Below, piece after piece: positions 1 to 13,300 of a DNA stretch of 64,000 nt. Source of the DNA: Pomacea canaliculata (Eukaryota > Mollusca > Gastropoda > Architaenioglossa > Ampullariidae); contig NC_037592.1 of the NCBI RefSeq assembly GCF_003073045.1, forward strand, positions 8,162,047-8,226,046, written 5' to 3'. Positions within the stretch are counted from its first letter, which is position 1, and each line of letters begins with the position of its first letter. A program made the position numbers and the translations under genes. The notes beneath the pieces were generated by a model, which was not told the origin of the DNA, ran no database searches, and was given only the letters and a program-made list of their open reading frames with translations.

Positions 1-1640
1 GGGATTGATTCTATAATATGGGCTAGATTCTTAAGTCAGGGTTCAATGTTAGTGACTATCTTCACTTGTGATTGTTATGTTGAATATGACTAAACTTGAT
101 GAACTACAATATTATATTAAGTTAGTGTCGATTGTCATTGTTTTTTTATATAAGTAGCAGAAGAAGAACACCTTAACCTATACCTAAAATTCAGTTCATC
201 TGATTTTAACCTACTGTAATTTAAATTGGAATGGATTTCAGAAGCTTTAAGTCAAATCGGTCGATAAACATTAAATTAGAATATTCTAATCTTAAAAATA
301 ACGATAGCAGCAGCTAAGTAAATCAGTGTGTAACAGAGTGCATGGGAGTTATTTCCCGAACACCAAAATAACAAACACGTCAACATTGTCGCGGGTGACA
401 GGTGTTTTTTATTCTATCGCCGGTGGATATAGTTCTGGCCAAGGAGAATCATTCACATCTACCTCCCACGGTCTCCATGACTCGTAGCTCTCACCTTTTT
501 CCCTCACGTTCTGTCGTCTATCCGTAATCTCTTGCCTCGACCCTGACACCCGACTTCTCTCCAAAACATACCTGCACCCCCCATCCTATCACTAAGTGAC
601 CCCTTCCACTCTAATTCGGTCACGGGGTCGTCACCCGGCCTTTCCCTCTGTGTGGGTGTGTGGGTGTGTGTTTGTGCGTGCGTGCGTGCGTCGTGCCATG
701 TTCCATACTAATATAAGTGCATTACTATAACAATTTAAAGAATGTTATGATAAAAGACAAGAGTAAAAATTTTCTCTATTACAAAACTGATGACAATAAC
801 AGCTTAACTTTAAAGAAAAAATATTTTCCCATAAGCTTCATCAAAAAAAAAAAAAATAATGGTTTGCTTATTCTGACCGCAGGATTGGGAATTAAAGTAG
901 GAATTAAATTCTAAACTTCTTTCCAAACACCTATAGTCAGCTACAGCACATTAAAGATAAAATAATTTTCTCACGAGATCTGTACCATGAGTCGTTGCCA
1001 TGATGTCAAACAATACAACTGACAACTTAAAGTTTGACAAGCATGTGTAAATGAATATCTTGATTAATATCTGTGGATTTCTATTAATAAGGTGTGTGTG
1101 TGTGCGCGCGCGGGCGCGGGCGTGCAACTGAGAGCCAAATAAACAGCATAAAAGTGTTACATAAAAAAATACAAGCTATAGAGATCTTAGCAGAAGTAAA
1201 CAAAATTAAATTTAGCCTGACAGTTTATAGATAAGTAATGAAGCAGTGCAGACTCAAGTGCAATAAAACAGATCATCTTGCACATAAAGCATCAAGCAGT
1301 TAAGACAGACAACAAAGAATCCAGCGCAAAAATAATAAAATGTTTCAACGACCATTTTGTAATAAGCAGACATGAAAATACACACGTATGGGCGAAACCA
1401 TTTCAGTGTGAGGGGGGTGAAGGTTCTGTCCATACAACATTTTCCGAAACGTCCGTAGGCGAACTTGATGTTATCATCATCTTTGAACAGGTTAGCGCCG
1501 TCACTAATACATTGAGGGTTGGCTGTCCTGGGTTCACCTCTCGTCTTAGACACGCTGTTTTTTCTTTGCTTGTAGAATTTGTTTACAGGGCTGACTGCTG
1601 TGCCGTGATGTAGCCTCGGTTGATTACAACACCAATTACA
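1..1640. other. gene-free 5' flank with microsatellites
   Basis: No recognisable gene. The stretch is AT-rich and has TG/CG-rich simple repeats near 649-692 and 1091-1125. Opposed short open frames at 1254-1613 lack family motifs, splice-supported extensions or protein-like composition, so I treat them as chance. Confidence 0.6.
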
Positions 1641-1654
1641 TCCTCACCTCTGAT

Positions 1655-1929
1655 GTTAGTGACGTTACAGCGGTTACCAAGGAGGGCGTACGTCATAGCC
1701 GGCGGCCACTGGGTGGCGCGCGCAGCGTTCAAGGGAAATCCGTGAGCTAAATATAGCAGCGAGCTACACGGCCAGCGATTGGTTGAAGTCGTGCGTCAGA
1801 TTGTGACTTAAAGTACCGACCACCACAGACACCCGACAACAGTTGCGCCACAGCCAGCAACCATATCGCCTGTTCGCTGATCTTTACAGTCCATTTTATT
1901 TTTGTTGGCGGAACGTATCTGTCAGTCAA
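1655..1929 (+). promoter_or_regulatory. putative promoter and 5' leader of CD225 copy 1
   Basis: The segment just before the copy 1 start codon is GC-richer than its surroundings. It holds a CRE-like tgacgtta (1660-1667), an RFX-half-site-like gttacc (1673-1678), a second CRE-like tacgtcat (1689-1696), a TATA-like taaatata (about 1748) and an inverted CCAAT box gattgg (1777-1782). From about 1800 it resembles the leaders of the other copies (the agtaccgacc and acacccg words). Site identities are pattern matches only. Confidence 0.4.
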
Positions 1930-4900
1930 ATGGAGGAGAAACAAGGTAAGCTTTTCAAATATTACTGGACAGGAATCACACCTATATGCTTTTTTTTAAT
2001 TCATAGAAAGTAAAGTTACAATAAATGACTTTAAAGCCAAACACAGGCGTCTCAATTTGATTAGATTATGAAATTTCACAATTTTTAAAAAATTTGACCG
2101 GGATTGCATCAGTGACCTTCCATTACGACCTCGTTTTCACTTTTTCCTCTATGTATATTTCTGATTCCCTCTTACTTCTTCTCCTCCGTCATTTGTCACT
2201 CCCTCCTCTCGTACCCTCCCCTATTGGTGCACGGCAAGTATAGAGGTTTACACTCTTGGCGACCGAGATTTCATGATAAGATAATGAAATATTATAGTGG
2301 TGTCCTTATTCATTTGCATGGTTCATGTTTTCTTCACGTGACATCTCGTTGTCTAATCTTTTCCTTCAATCACTTAAATAATGTCTTCAGGTCATAACTT
2401 TTCCGCAACAGTAAGTCTGGGCTACGTTTCTTTAAAACCCGCAGACAGCTACTATAACCACTACATCGCCAACAAAGCAGTTTTATATCCCAAAACTATC
2501 CCTTGCCATCTCCTTCCACACCTTAAAAATTCTTTTTATTCAAAGGCTGGCGGGCTCGGCTTACAGCTCACAGGCCAACTGCAGGACAGATTTTAAAGGA
2601 CAGATATAGAATGTAACAGGTACGAAAAACAGGATTGTACCTGAGCATACTGAAATTGTTAAGGTTTTGCTGGTGACAGCTCCGAGGCCTGACTCTCAAA
2701 AGATAACATCCAGTACAAAGTACACGCACGCACGCACGCACAAGACACCGCACGGACAACCCTGGAAGCCAATCAATCCCCAGGGCGCTGACATGAACGA
2801 ATGTCGCAAGTGCTGGGCCATGTTTGATAAAGACAGACCCTGTATCCATTCTAGGTCATGTTCGATAAAGCCTGTAGGTGCCCACCTCGTTTAATCACGG
2901 GTGGTGGTCACACGCTCAGTGACTCACAACTGGGCTGATGCAGAATTAAAACATTAAATATTAACAACAAAGTGTCCGTCCTTCCAACTCTTGAAAGCAC
3001 TTGGCTCTGCTTTCTTTCAGTTTCGATTCGTTTGACTTCTGGTAGATATTCATACCTCCGCTACTGATGATCTAGAGAGGTACCTCCCGGGGGCATAGGG
3101 AATGTAGGGGATGAAGGGGAGGTGGAGAACAGGGTGGGAAGGGTTAGAGTTGGAAAAAAATTAGTAAAATATAAAATATCTCACTGCCTATACTATGATG
3201 AAAATTATAAAAAAAAAGCAAACAAACATGGAAATGAAGCATCAAATCATCTAAAACCCAAGTTAAAAAATAGAAAGTAAAATTACACAACACAGGGATC
3301 CGGTAGCCAGTACAGTACACCACCACGGCGGACGTGGCAGGCCTCCTATAGGCTCTCATAACAAGTCACAACAGGGAAAGAGAGCACCAGTACATTAACC
3401 ATGCAGATGTAGTAGGCCTTGTAGAATTCCGAGAACTAGGACAAACAACAGGAAACGAAGCCACCAGCACGGTTCACCACTAATGCACACAGCAACCTAG
3501 ACACCAACACGAAAGCAGGTCACACGCAAGAGTAGACACAACACCTGTCGCGTTACAAAGCACCGACCCTTCTCCCACCCTCCCTAACTCCTCACTCCCT
3601 TCACCACATTCCCCTCTAGTTGGAAGCACTTTCCCTTCCAAAAACAACTGGGAAAAAATAAAAGGAAACCCGCTTTGTATTTAAAAAATTGACGCCAAGG
3701 ACATACCGTCCACACGCTGTATATATTCCAAATTCCTGAACATTCCCGTCACAAAGCATGGCTGTTCCCGTGCCAGTTATTTTCCATGGCTACAAATAGA
3801 TTCTATTGGTTGCACCCATGTTTATTCATTCTTCGCTGGAGCTATCAGTTTTCGTTGGCGGAAACATCACAGACGGTGACGCGATAAAGGAAGCGAAGGG
3901 TCAGTCATCCAGGATCACACGAAAACCGGATCCTAAGTCCTGCAACCTATTGCGAGTAATGTAAACGTAAATTGGACAATCCCATTAATTAGGAGCAATA
4001 AAGCGAGCATTAAATTATTGCCCGAATTCAAAATGTTTTCCAAATAACCGGAGTTAACTCTTTACAAGAAATGAGTTCCCAAGCCCCTACCCTCAATGAA
4101 ATATGAGCTTTCAGATTTCACGTGACAGGTTTTACGAACATAGATGTCACATTTTTTTTGCCCTCCAGGATACGATAACTTATTCATCAGAACCTTGTTT
4201 ACACAACCATCCAATGTCGAACGTAACATTAACCTAGATTAGCTTTTTCTCTACCTGTCAATATTCAAAGTCTTGTGTCCTCCAAAACAGTTCAGGATTA
4301 GGATAAGCAAAACTATTTGATTAGATTTTCAGTAAATTAGAATAAACCAGTAAATCAACAACAACCATGTTCACCCAAGGGAACCTGAAATGGCATCAAA
4401 AAGGAAAAGGACAAACAAGTCTGATACATTCGTGACACAGGAGTCATTACAAACCCTGTCCCAAGCCAAATGATATCTTGACCTACTTCAACTTCTATCC
4501 GAAGTCTGATGTGTCAAACATTTCCGGTTTTTAATTTCCGTTTCCGGTTTTGCTGCGTAAAGGCAAAGATAATACAAGAGCCTTAATAAGATTCCTCACC
4601 CACTTCCTTTATCAAGAGTTTCTCAACTTATAACAATGACAGCTTTCTGGAAAAGGCGGATGGTGATGTGTACAATGGACAAAGTGTCACAAAAACTAAA
4701 GATACAATATCCAGGATGGAAAAACCTTTGCAGGACACTGAATAACTAGCACCTACACTGAGGTCGTCAACATCTGTATCTCTACTGCGAGAAGCGAAAT
4801 CCAGTTCAAGATGGCGAATTGAGAACTGAATCGACGATTTTTTTTCTTCAACAAAACTGTCGATAGTAGGCTTGAAACATACTACGTAGAGCAATTTATA

Positions 4901-7900
4901 TATAAATAAATAGGTAAAAGACTGCAAATGTCATCTAAATTGAGATTTAAACTCATGCGACACCATATATGTCCTGACTGTGTGTTCTTCATGATGGTGA
5001 TCAAATTAGAGACACTTGGGGTGCCACATTTTCTTTAAAATGAAAGGAAGTAATAGAAAAAGTGTAAGATGTGTAGAACCTGAAAATTCCCACAAACGGA
5101 GTGAGCCCACGAAAATGCAATTGTTGTGATAACACCGAAATGGTATCCATTCCTGCTGAAACTTACTCCGAGCAAATATTGTAAGCAGGAAGGTTCGACA
5201 TTAAAGTAACCCTGAGTAGCCATGCACTCACTTCGTAGCCTCTTAAAACCTACATTCTATTTCCCCTTGGGGGTGTGAAAGAACTGGGTGGGACGGTGAC
5301 TGAAGTTTACTATTGTAAATAAGCAAACAATCTTCCCGACATGCCACACATCATTCTTTTCAAGCCTGCCTCTCCAAATGACTTCCTCGTGTTAGGGACT
5401 TTCTTTAGAATAAACACGAGTATCATGGGGAAAATCTGACAGCAGCTACTTTTTAAAAGGACACATAATCTAGGTCTTATACTGTGACTAAAATCAGCGA
5501 TTTTCAGTCTTGATAAAAGTCTTTCTCTGTTAGTGGAAAGTACCCTCATTGAAAACCGCACTAGTCCGTTTGTGATGGTCTATACACCAGAAACTGAACT
5601 TACTACTGCCGGTGTGTTCGTCTTGATGCTGTCATTACTGCAATTATATTATTTGAATGTATGAGGAATGAGGCAGTTTGCAAATACTTAGGCATCTTCC
5701 ACTGTTTAATAATATAAACACCCTAGAGTAAATTTCAAAACCATTGCCACAGTCTCCTTCAAACAAAGCAAATTCTTAAAAAAACAAGAGTTGGAAGAGG
5801 ATGTGATTATGAGGCAGTAAACAAATACTTTCCTTGAAAGCAAACATGTTCGCAAGAAGACACCTAGCCTTGCGCATTTGCAAGAAAAATTGCATCCCTT
5901 TCTGTGTTAACTGTCTTAGATGTCATGTGTCTTGAAAAGACTTGTCAGTGGGACATGTCCTGGAGCATTCCTCTAGTCCCATGTAGTTCCGGCTCATGAT
6001 TCATGTTGAAGCTCGCGGCTGTGACAGTGGGTGTAACGGCTGGTAATTGTATGTAAAACTGTAAAACCAACAACTATGTCTCAGGAAAAGTGCGCACAGG
6101 TGTAAACTCTTTCTTTTCACTCGCTCACACCCGACCCCTCAATAGCTTAATGTTAGGTTCGTGCATCCAGTGACTACACGACTGTAACCCCTGGTGTCCT
6201 GACCTTGCTCCATTTTACCTGCTGAGTAGCTGGCGCTCAGTCGATCGCTGTTTATCGTCTATCATCGCTTTTATGTTTGCACCCCGAGGCAGTTGCTTGA
6301 ATTCCTCGACTCCAGTGTTTTCGTGCGTCAGAGCTGCGCACATGTGCTGGGGGTAACAGCTGCTTTCATAAGACTTTCATCATTCCTCATTGTTGATAAA
6401 CTTTAGTCATGGGTTGAGCCTTAAATTATCAGTAAACTGTGCTACTTTCACTGTCTTACACTCTTGCATTTGGGCAAAGGTCTTTCTCCTACCAAACATA
6501 TCAACTGGGAACAGATTGTCCCTCAGCCTTCTTCACTCTGATTCTCTTCCCACCTTTAAACGTAAGCCACATCTTTTCAGAACACAGACATCACTGTGAG
6601 CTTATAAGTTATCCTGTAGTTTAGCATTACTGTGAGCGATGCTTCCCCCGTCAGTTAACAGTTGGTGTGATGTTTTCACAGCTCTCCCACCTGCATACAA
6701 TGAAGCTGCAGGCACACCGGCAACCGGGTTTTGCAGGGGACCAGTCCGGATATCCTGCCGGCTACCCACCCCAGCAGGGATACGGTGGGGGGTACGCTCC
6801 ACAACCGGGGTATGCTCCACAGCAGGGATACGTTGCACAACCGGGGTACGCTGCACCACCGGGGTACGCTGCACAACCGGGATACGGGTATCAGACCCCT
6901 CAAAGCTACACCTCTAACCAGTCTACAGTCGTTGTAAGCAGACCCCCTTTTCTTGATTTATTAGAAATGTATTAGGTTATTTATTATTATTTGTTTATTC
7001 TTGTTGGGGGATTTGGTCCATTTATTAACCTACATCTGCATTTATTTACAGGTTACTCAGCCAGTAGCCGCCGTTCCAGTGGTACACAGTGTGCAAGACA
7101 ACATGGGCTTGGCTATCTTCACCACAATCTGCTGCTGTTGGCCGATCGGTCTTTTCGCCATCATGAGGGCATCCGAGGTGAGAGTCAAAGTATCTATAAT
7201 CATTTAAGAGATTGGTATGGGTCCAACGCAACCTAAATTAGTAAAAATATTTTATTTTCATTGTTGGTGCTAACTTTCCAATAAGTTTTTGATTAATAAA
7301 ACAAACAAACAAACAAAAAACAACTAAAACTGCAGAGCACTGGTAACGGGAATAGGACGGGGACTCCGCTAACTATATAATAGACTACTGAATAGTGGCA
7401 AATTGAGGTGAGATGAGCTCTTGATTAGGGAAAATTATAGAGAGGCAGCCGGAAGCGACCTCTTTGACGCTGAAAATGAAGAAGGAAAAACTTAGCAATG
7501 ATGGTGATCTTCGTGAAAATCACTGTAAACACCGTAAAACCTCGGGGAAAAGCTAACGTCTCAGCATTTTGGAATGTCTCTCCTCTAATGCATTAGTCTA
7601 TTAAAAATCTGAAATTATGAGCTTATCTTGAGCGAAGTTATTTCAAATAACTGACTAAACAGAAACAGCAATTAAATTGATTTGTGAACAAACTCTCCAC
7701 TCAAATGTAGTTTCATTTCCATTAAGGAACGATGAACTTGAAAGAGCAGCGACAAATTGAGAAGGAAACAACCTTATGGAGGGGTTGCCAATAAACAAAT
7801 GTTTAGTCAATCATCCCCTGTCTCCTAACATCACAGATCGTGTGTGGATTTGTAGGCTCGTGAGTTCTATTTTTAATAAAAACAACGCAGACGTCGAGGA

Positions 7901-8538
7901 GGTTTTAAACTCACCACATCTCTCTATTCAGTGGACTGCGGATCCAATAACATTCCTTTTTCTCTCTCTCTCCAGCCTTTTCCCAGTCCCTCCCAACGCC
8001 AACTACGGCAAGGAAGGTAACTCGTGTGTTACGTCAGGAGAGGCGCTATCTTATCAGGCGTTGCTAGGATACGTCATGGCCGCAATGCTGTGTTGACAGA
8101 AAGATTAGGGTGAAAGAGATTGAAAAGGTGACGGATAAAGTAGACCCTCAGATAACAGGGTACAGGTACTAAAGTTACCGAGATACTCTTCACCTTTACA
8201 GTAATTTTACGTGTACGTGGACTGAATAGAATTTAATATCTACCGCCTCGCACATTCTTCAGCGCATGAAAGTAGTTTATTATTGTATAAAAAGAAAGAA
8301 GTTGGGGTGGGGTTGGGTTGAAGGGAGGATGATACAAAATGTTTATTTGTTTGTGTTCTGTGTGCAGTCCCGCACTGCCTTAGCATCCGGGGACTTCCAA
8401 CGAGCTCAGACCTTAAGCCAGGAGTCTCGTCGCTTCTCCCTGTTTGCCATCGCCGGTGGATGTGTCTCAATCGTCATTGTCATCGTCGCAGTTGTTGTGA
8501 CGATCACCAATAGAAGTAATTACTACTATGGTTACTGA
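1930..8538 (+). CDS. CD225/dispanin-family membrane protein, copy 1
   Basis: Four exons: 1930-1945, 6662-6933, 7052-7177 and 8368-8538, all with GT-AG borders, giving about 194 residues. Exon 2 codes a Q/G/Y/P-rich tail with about five repeats of the type A-x-Q-P-G-Y, more than in the other copies. Exon 3 carries the hydrophobic segment with CCCWPIG. Exon 4 has the family loop (A-SG-DFQRAQ) and a valine/isoleucine-rich helix ending NYYYGY-stop. CD225 proteins (IFITM, proline-rich transmembrane proteins) sit in plasma or endosomal membranes through these two segments; the cysteines are palmitoylated in IFITMs. The acceptor used by the other copies (exon start 6682) would put exon 2 out of frame and hit a stop near 6915, because 11 nt are missing at about 6712-6740. 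The acceptor 20 nt upstream restores the frame. The exact role is unknown. It could also be a pseudogene if only the downstream acceptor is used. Confidence 0.75.
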
Positions 8539-9724
8539 CGACGTCAGAGCTTTTCACACCGGGAATCCTGTTTCTGGAGGGAGCGTGTGGTTGCTGAGGA
8601 ACCGGATATAAGACTGTCGCACACCCGGCAGCTGGCGAAGAAAGACTTTATTCAAGACGCACACATTTTTTGCACTTTGTATGTGATAGACATGATGCAC
8701 GTGTGTGTGCGTGTGTTCATGCGTGCGTGCGTAGTTGCTACAATACGCAGACCCACTTTGCGTTTGGGACAATGTCGACGACAATGATGAGGTTGATGGA
8801 TTCAAACAAATTTATTGTTTACTTTTTTCTTGTTGCTATTTTCGAGAATTCTGCAAACTCTTACCATTGTTTTATTCCACCCTTTTCCTGCCTTTCAGAA
8901 AATGGAACCCCTGACATGAATATAAATTTATATTCTGATGATAAAAGAAGCCATTGAGACTGATGCTAAATTACGAGTTGGAGCAACATATTTTGTTTGA
9001 TCTGCTGTATGAATAAATATCATTCTCTATCTGTACATCATCTACTTTTATCCCCTGTACAAACATCCACCACCCAACACTTCTAAAATCAATGTCTTTA
9101 TTTCAAAGTGAAAGCAATATACAGGATTGTGAAAGGTATAGTAAAGGCTGTAAAGTGTCGGTTATTGCTAATATTTGAACTCAAGTGATCAGTGGTGTGT
9201 AGCTTTGGTGTAGATTAGTGACACATTTTAGTGATAACAATCAAGATAGCTATGAGCAATGTCCAACCATATCATGTCATAAGCTCAGACTGGGATCGAG
9301 CTGATATCATCGGAGGACGAAAAAGACAAAAGAGTCCAGTGTAATTTTTATTATTAAACACAGCATCCTGTAAAGCATTCAACTTTTTCCACATGAACAG
9401 ACAGGAAAATAGACAATATTCAAACTGATCCTACTCTTTTCGAGATTCTAAGCAGTTTTAGTTTTGCCTCTACAATATATGTGGAAAGAGAATCCTGACA
9501 TTATTAGCTATGAACCATCTCTAGTTTGTTGTACCCATGCATCATGTGATCACAGCATAAATTAAAGATATCAAATATTTCTGAAAGTCACTTAATTAAA
9601 AATATAAATACATTGGTTTCTCTTCTTTAATAAGTATTTCTAATTGAAAGGGCAGGTGACTGGTGCAAGAGCACACATATATAATACAGACTATAGGGAG
9701 GGGCTGAAATAACGTCTGCGAATA
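8539..9724. other. 3' flank of CD225 copy 1
   Basis: Probable 3' untranslated region, then intergenic DNA. An AATAAA lies at 9012-9017, 474 nt after the stop, and is a reasonable poly(A) signal. A CA/TG-type microsatellite sits near 8697-8730. No other gene is seen. Confidence 0.45.
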
Positions 9725-10252
9725 CAGTGATACCTCGGTTCTCGAACATAATTCGTTCCGGGAGGACGGTCGAGAACCAAATTTGTTCGAGAACCGAAGC
9801 AATGAAACCCAAGGAATAATGGAAACTGACTAATTCGTTCCAAGCCCAGAAAATGCCTATTTACTGGCCTATTTGTATATATATGTAGAAAAACATGAGT
9901 CTCAACAAGAAATAAGAAATAAAAGTGTATTTATTAAACAAAACAAAAAAAAAAAGGTACTGTACAGTACAGTACAGTAAATTGTGTTTCATTTACTGTA
10001 CTGTACCAAACTTTATGGCAGGAGGAATGAATGTGGAGGGAGGAGGGAGGGGGATGGTTATTGTCACTGATGACGCAAGCAAGGCGCGCTGGGCCGAATG
10101 AACGCCATTCGGCTCAACTCGGCTCATCTCGGACGTTCGGATGTTCGAGTTCCAAATATTTGTTCGAATTCCAAGACAAAATTTTCTCGAATTTCCTGGT
10201 CGAATACCGATTTGGTCGAAAGTCAAGGCGTTCGAGAACCGAGGTATCACTG
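9725..10252. mobile_element. Tigger/pogo-like DNA transposon, non-autonomous copy A
   Basis: The element is 528 bp. It begins cagtgatacctcggttctcg and ends with the inverted complement, giving a perfect terminal inverted repeat of about 25 bp. TA dinucleotides flank both ends, the Tc1/mariner-pogo target duplication. A sister copy lies at 45394-46206. No intact transposase is present in this copy. Confidence 0.85.
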
Positions 10253-12950
10253 TACTTTTGAACTTCCTGGTCATGTAACAATTTCGTGAACTGAAAAGAT
10301 TTCTGTACTAGACTTTAACTGGAGTGTTTGTGTGGAGAGGGTGAAGCTATTAGAGTAGAACAGAGCTTGAGAAACATATTCTTGACTGCGGTATCATTTT
10401 TCCTTCCCTGTAAACTTACCTGAACGGGTCTATCATCTGCAGACGAATATAAAAGAATGTTACAAACAACAAATTCTATGACCGACAAGACAACTTCCTT
10501 GTTGATGGCAGCAGTTGATCCAGCCAATGGAAGCTTCTCGTCTACCATCAAAAGAAAACTGATTCGTGACAAACCTATTTTTAGCAAGGTCGGTTCGAGG
10601 AGGAGAAGAAGAAAAGAAAACAACAGGAAAAACTGTAGCGGTTCATCGGGTACTCTGGCAGTGAATGCGACTACACGAGGGGAGGTCAAACCCCAAACGA
10701 CAGCTGCCACCCCACTCGATCAGTCCTTTCCCACCCTTTCTCGAATAAATTTGTTTCTGAAACTCTGAATACCTGCGGAGTAGCATGTACACATCAACCT
10801 TATTTCGAGGTTTCATAGTTCCGGAGGTTGCGGGCTATGCTGATCGAGTAGGTAATAAAATTAACCATTTAGCTGCCAGCTAAACTTCATTCAACGCGCT
10901 CAGTTACCGAATGTCGGAGCTGAACGGGTTTGTTATTTACTCTGATTTATTAGAGGAGGAAAACATACGGCAAACGGAGAAGGTCATAGTTGATTTTTGG
11001 CTTCATTGTCTGATGTCCTAGACACGATGACCTGCTGACATATCACTGCTTACTGTCCAATAACCACGGAAGTTATAATGATCACTTCCCTCCTCCCTCA
11101 GGGTTGCGTCGTGTCTGAAAGATAAAAGCACTATTATTATGCGTTTTTACACACTTCTAGCCCTGAAAGAGGTATTTTAAAGATATGCTCAAGTCAATTT
11201 GTACAGTCTTTATTTGAGAAAAAATTATTACTCTACATTATTTATCACAGCAAAATAATGTCAATTTGTTATTGAAGTTACATACCAAGACAGGCACAAG
11301 TTCTGATTTAACGCCTTTAACATGTAAAAATTCATTTTAAAAAGGCCACTGGGAATAGAGTTCTTTGTAAGTCTGTGATTGATTGATGCAGCTTCGGGAA
11401 AACTTTTCACCGTGGGATCCAACAAGCAGGCAGTCTGAATATTCTCTGTACCACGCGAAGCTCACGGCGCTTGTCGGGGTATTCGCAGGCCTTTTCGGAA
11501 AAGCTCAAATCCAGATAACTCGAATTGTTTTAACAGATTCGGCATCTGGGGGAATTGCATTACCTCCCTTGTGTGGAGAATTTTCAGAAGGATGTTTCGT
11601 TCTGAACTCACATTGAAGTATAATTTTTAGCGATGCAGAGGAGAAAAAGAGCTTTTATTACGTTATACGAAAGGTTCTTAATTGGTGGGTGATGTTATAT
11701 GTGGCTGCTTTGAAGTGTACACAAATTTGTATTTATAAAAAATAAAGTTTACAAACTGATTTTTGTGGTGATTCATCCTAGTATTATTTTCTCTACATTT
11801 AAAATTTATTATTACATAGATACTTTTACATTTCATTTCTACCATTATAATTTTCTTCTGTGAGCAGCTGAAGTTATAAAAAAACATTTCAGCCTTGAAA
11901 GCCTACTCTGTATATTCTGTATCAACACCAAAGACTATAAATATGAGAGACATGCATTACAGTATCATGGCAGTAAATATATTTATCATTACTTGTTCAC
12001 ACTATACCGCACAATATGACCGAAAAGACAATTTCCTTGTTGATGGCGGCAGCAGCCAGCTGATGGAAGCTTCTCGTCTACCACCAAAAGAAAGCTTATT
12101 CGTGACAAATCTATTTTTATCGAGGTTTGAGAAGAAAAAGCAACAGCAAAGCGCGGTGACGAAATGCATCGGGTTCTCTGGCTGTGAATGCCACTACATG
12201 AAGGGAGGTCAAACCACAGCTGTCAGCTCACTCAGTCCTTCCTCACCCTTTCGCAAATAAAATCTGCTGTAAGTGTTGAATATTTGCGAAGTGGCCTGCA
12301 CACATTATTGTTCGAGGTTTGGCAGCAGCAGGCTGAGCTGGGTGCGAAATAACCCTTTGGCTGGATGGCTAAACTACATGGGATGTCCAAAACATGATCA
12401 CTTTGTGCAATCAGAAAGGTCTTCCCAAGAAAGCACGAATAAAGCTCAAAATCTGCTAATACTAGAACAAGCAAATTACACAAGACAAGCAAGCAAAAGT
12501 TAAGAAAGAAATAACAAATAGATAACAGTTGCCAAGACAGGAACAAGTTTTGATTGAAGCTCTGCAGACACATTAAAAATTCGATTTCAAAAGAAGTCAG
12601 AGGTCACTGGGAATCGAGTTCTTTGTGCTTGATTCTTAAAGTTTTTTCCCCTCAATGGTTATGGTTTTGACAGCGCATACTTTTGTTAGCTTGGTACTGC
12701 TGAAGATAGAAGATGTCTTTGTCTTACTGCAAATCCAAGACTTTCATGCACTGAATAAGTGTCTACATAACAATCGCTTTTGAAATGTGGTGACTACATT
12801 TCTTTTTAGTTCTGTGTTGGGAGGAAGTTAGCACGCCACGTTTAAACAAATTATTCACTGGCGTTTGTAACCAGTATTTCTAGGAAATCAGTACAAACTA
12901 TCTCCATCTGAGTGTCGAGAGAAAACATTGAACAGCAAATTGTGTCCCTG
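10253..12950. repeat. duplicated low-copy blocks, no gene
   Basis: About 10450-10900 is diverged from but clearly related to 12010-12370; both share words such as gcttctcgtctaccac and ggaggtcaaacc. About 11280-11610 is related to 12530-12640 and to 32160-32400, just downstream of the molybdo-flavoenzyme gene. About 11900-12010 matches 17640-17750 and intron 26 of that gene (36210-36310). The open frames here are not conserved between the block copies, so I do not call a protein. Confidence 0.6.
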
Positions 12951-12959
12951 TCTGTTTTT

Positions 12960-13300
12960 ACCAGGAAGTGCTTTGTTTTTCTCTTTTAAGTCAGCACATG
13001 AAGACGACGCCATTTTAAAATTATTAGCCTTTCGTTGCCTTCTGCCTTTTTGACAATACAAGTGTGAGTAAGTAAAAAATATTAATGTAATATTTTTCGT
13101 TCCTCTTTTTCATCTACCACCAGAATGTGCTTTTGTGATACTTTATGTTGTATTTCCAACGATGTTTGCTGAGTGCTCGTGCTGCCCTTAAAGTACCGAC
13201 CATCCCAGACACCCGGCAATAGATGCGCCAAGCTCACATCCGCACATCCTGTTCGCTCTTTCCGGCAGTCTTTTTGTCGGGGAACACATCTACCAGTCAA
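12960..13300 (+). promoter_or_regulatory. promoter/5' leader type A, CD225 copy 2
   Basis: This segment is closely matched by the one before copy 3 (about 19680-20023), including gacgacgccatt, the tract around aataatattaatgtaatatt, and the leader words cccttaaagtaccgac and acatctaccag. The conservation runs up to the ATG, which supports the start choice. Copies 4 and 5 share only the last 100 or so bases, so the upstream control region is of a different type. Confidence 0.5.

Noticed and set aside
1254..1613. Overlapping open frames on both strands (99 and 111 codons)
   Set aside because: No motif, no paralog, no splice context, and low-complexity stretches nearby; length is within chance for this composition.
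10315..10710. 131-codon - strand frame with a DEKLPLAGSTAAIN segment that faintly recalls the GEPPL exon of the molybdo-flavoenzyme
   Set aside because: The related block at 12010-12260 does not keep the frame, neighbouring blocks are not colinear with the gene, and the likeness is too weak to call a pseudo-exon.
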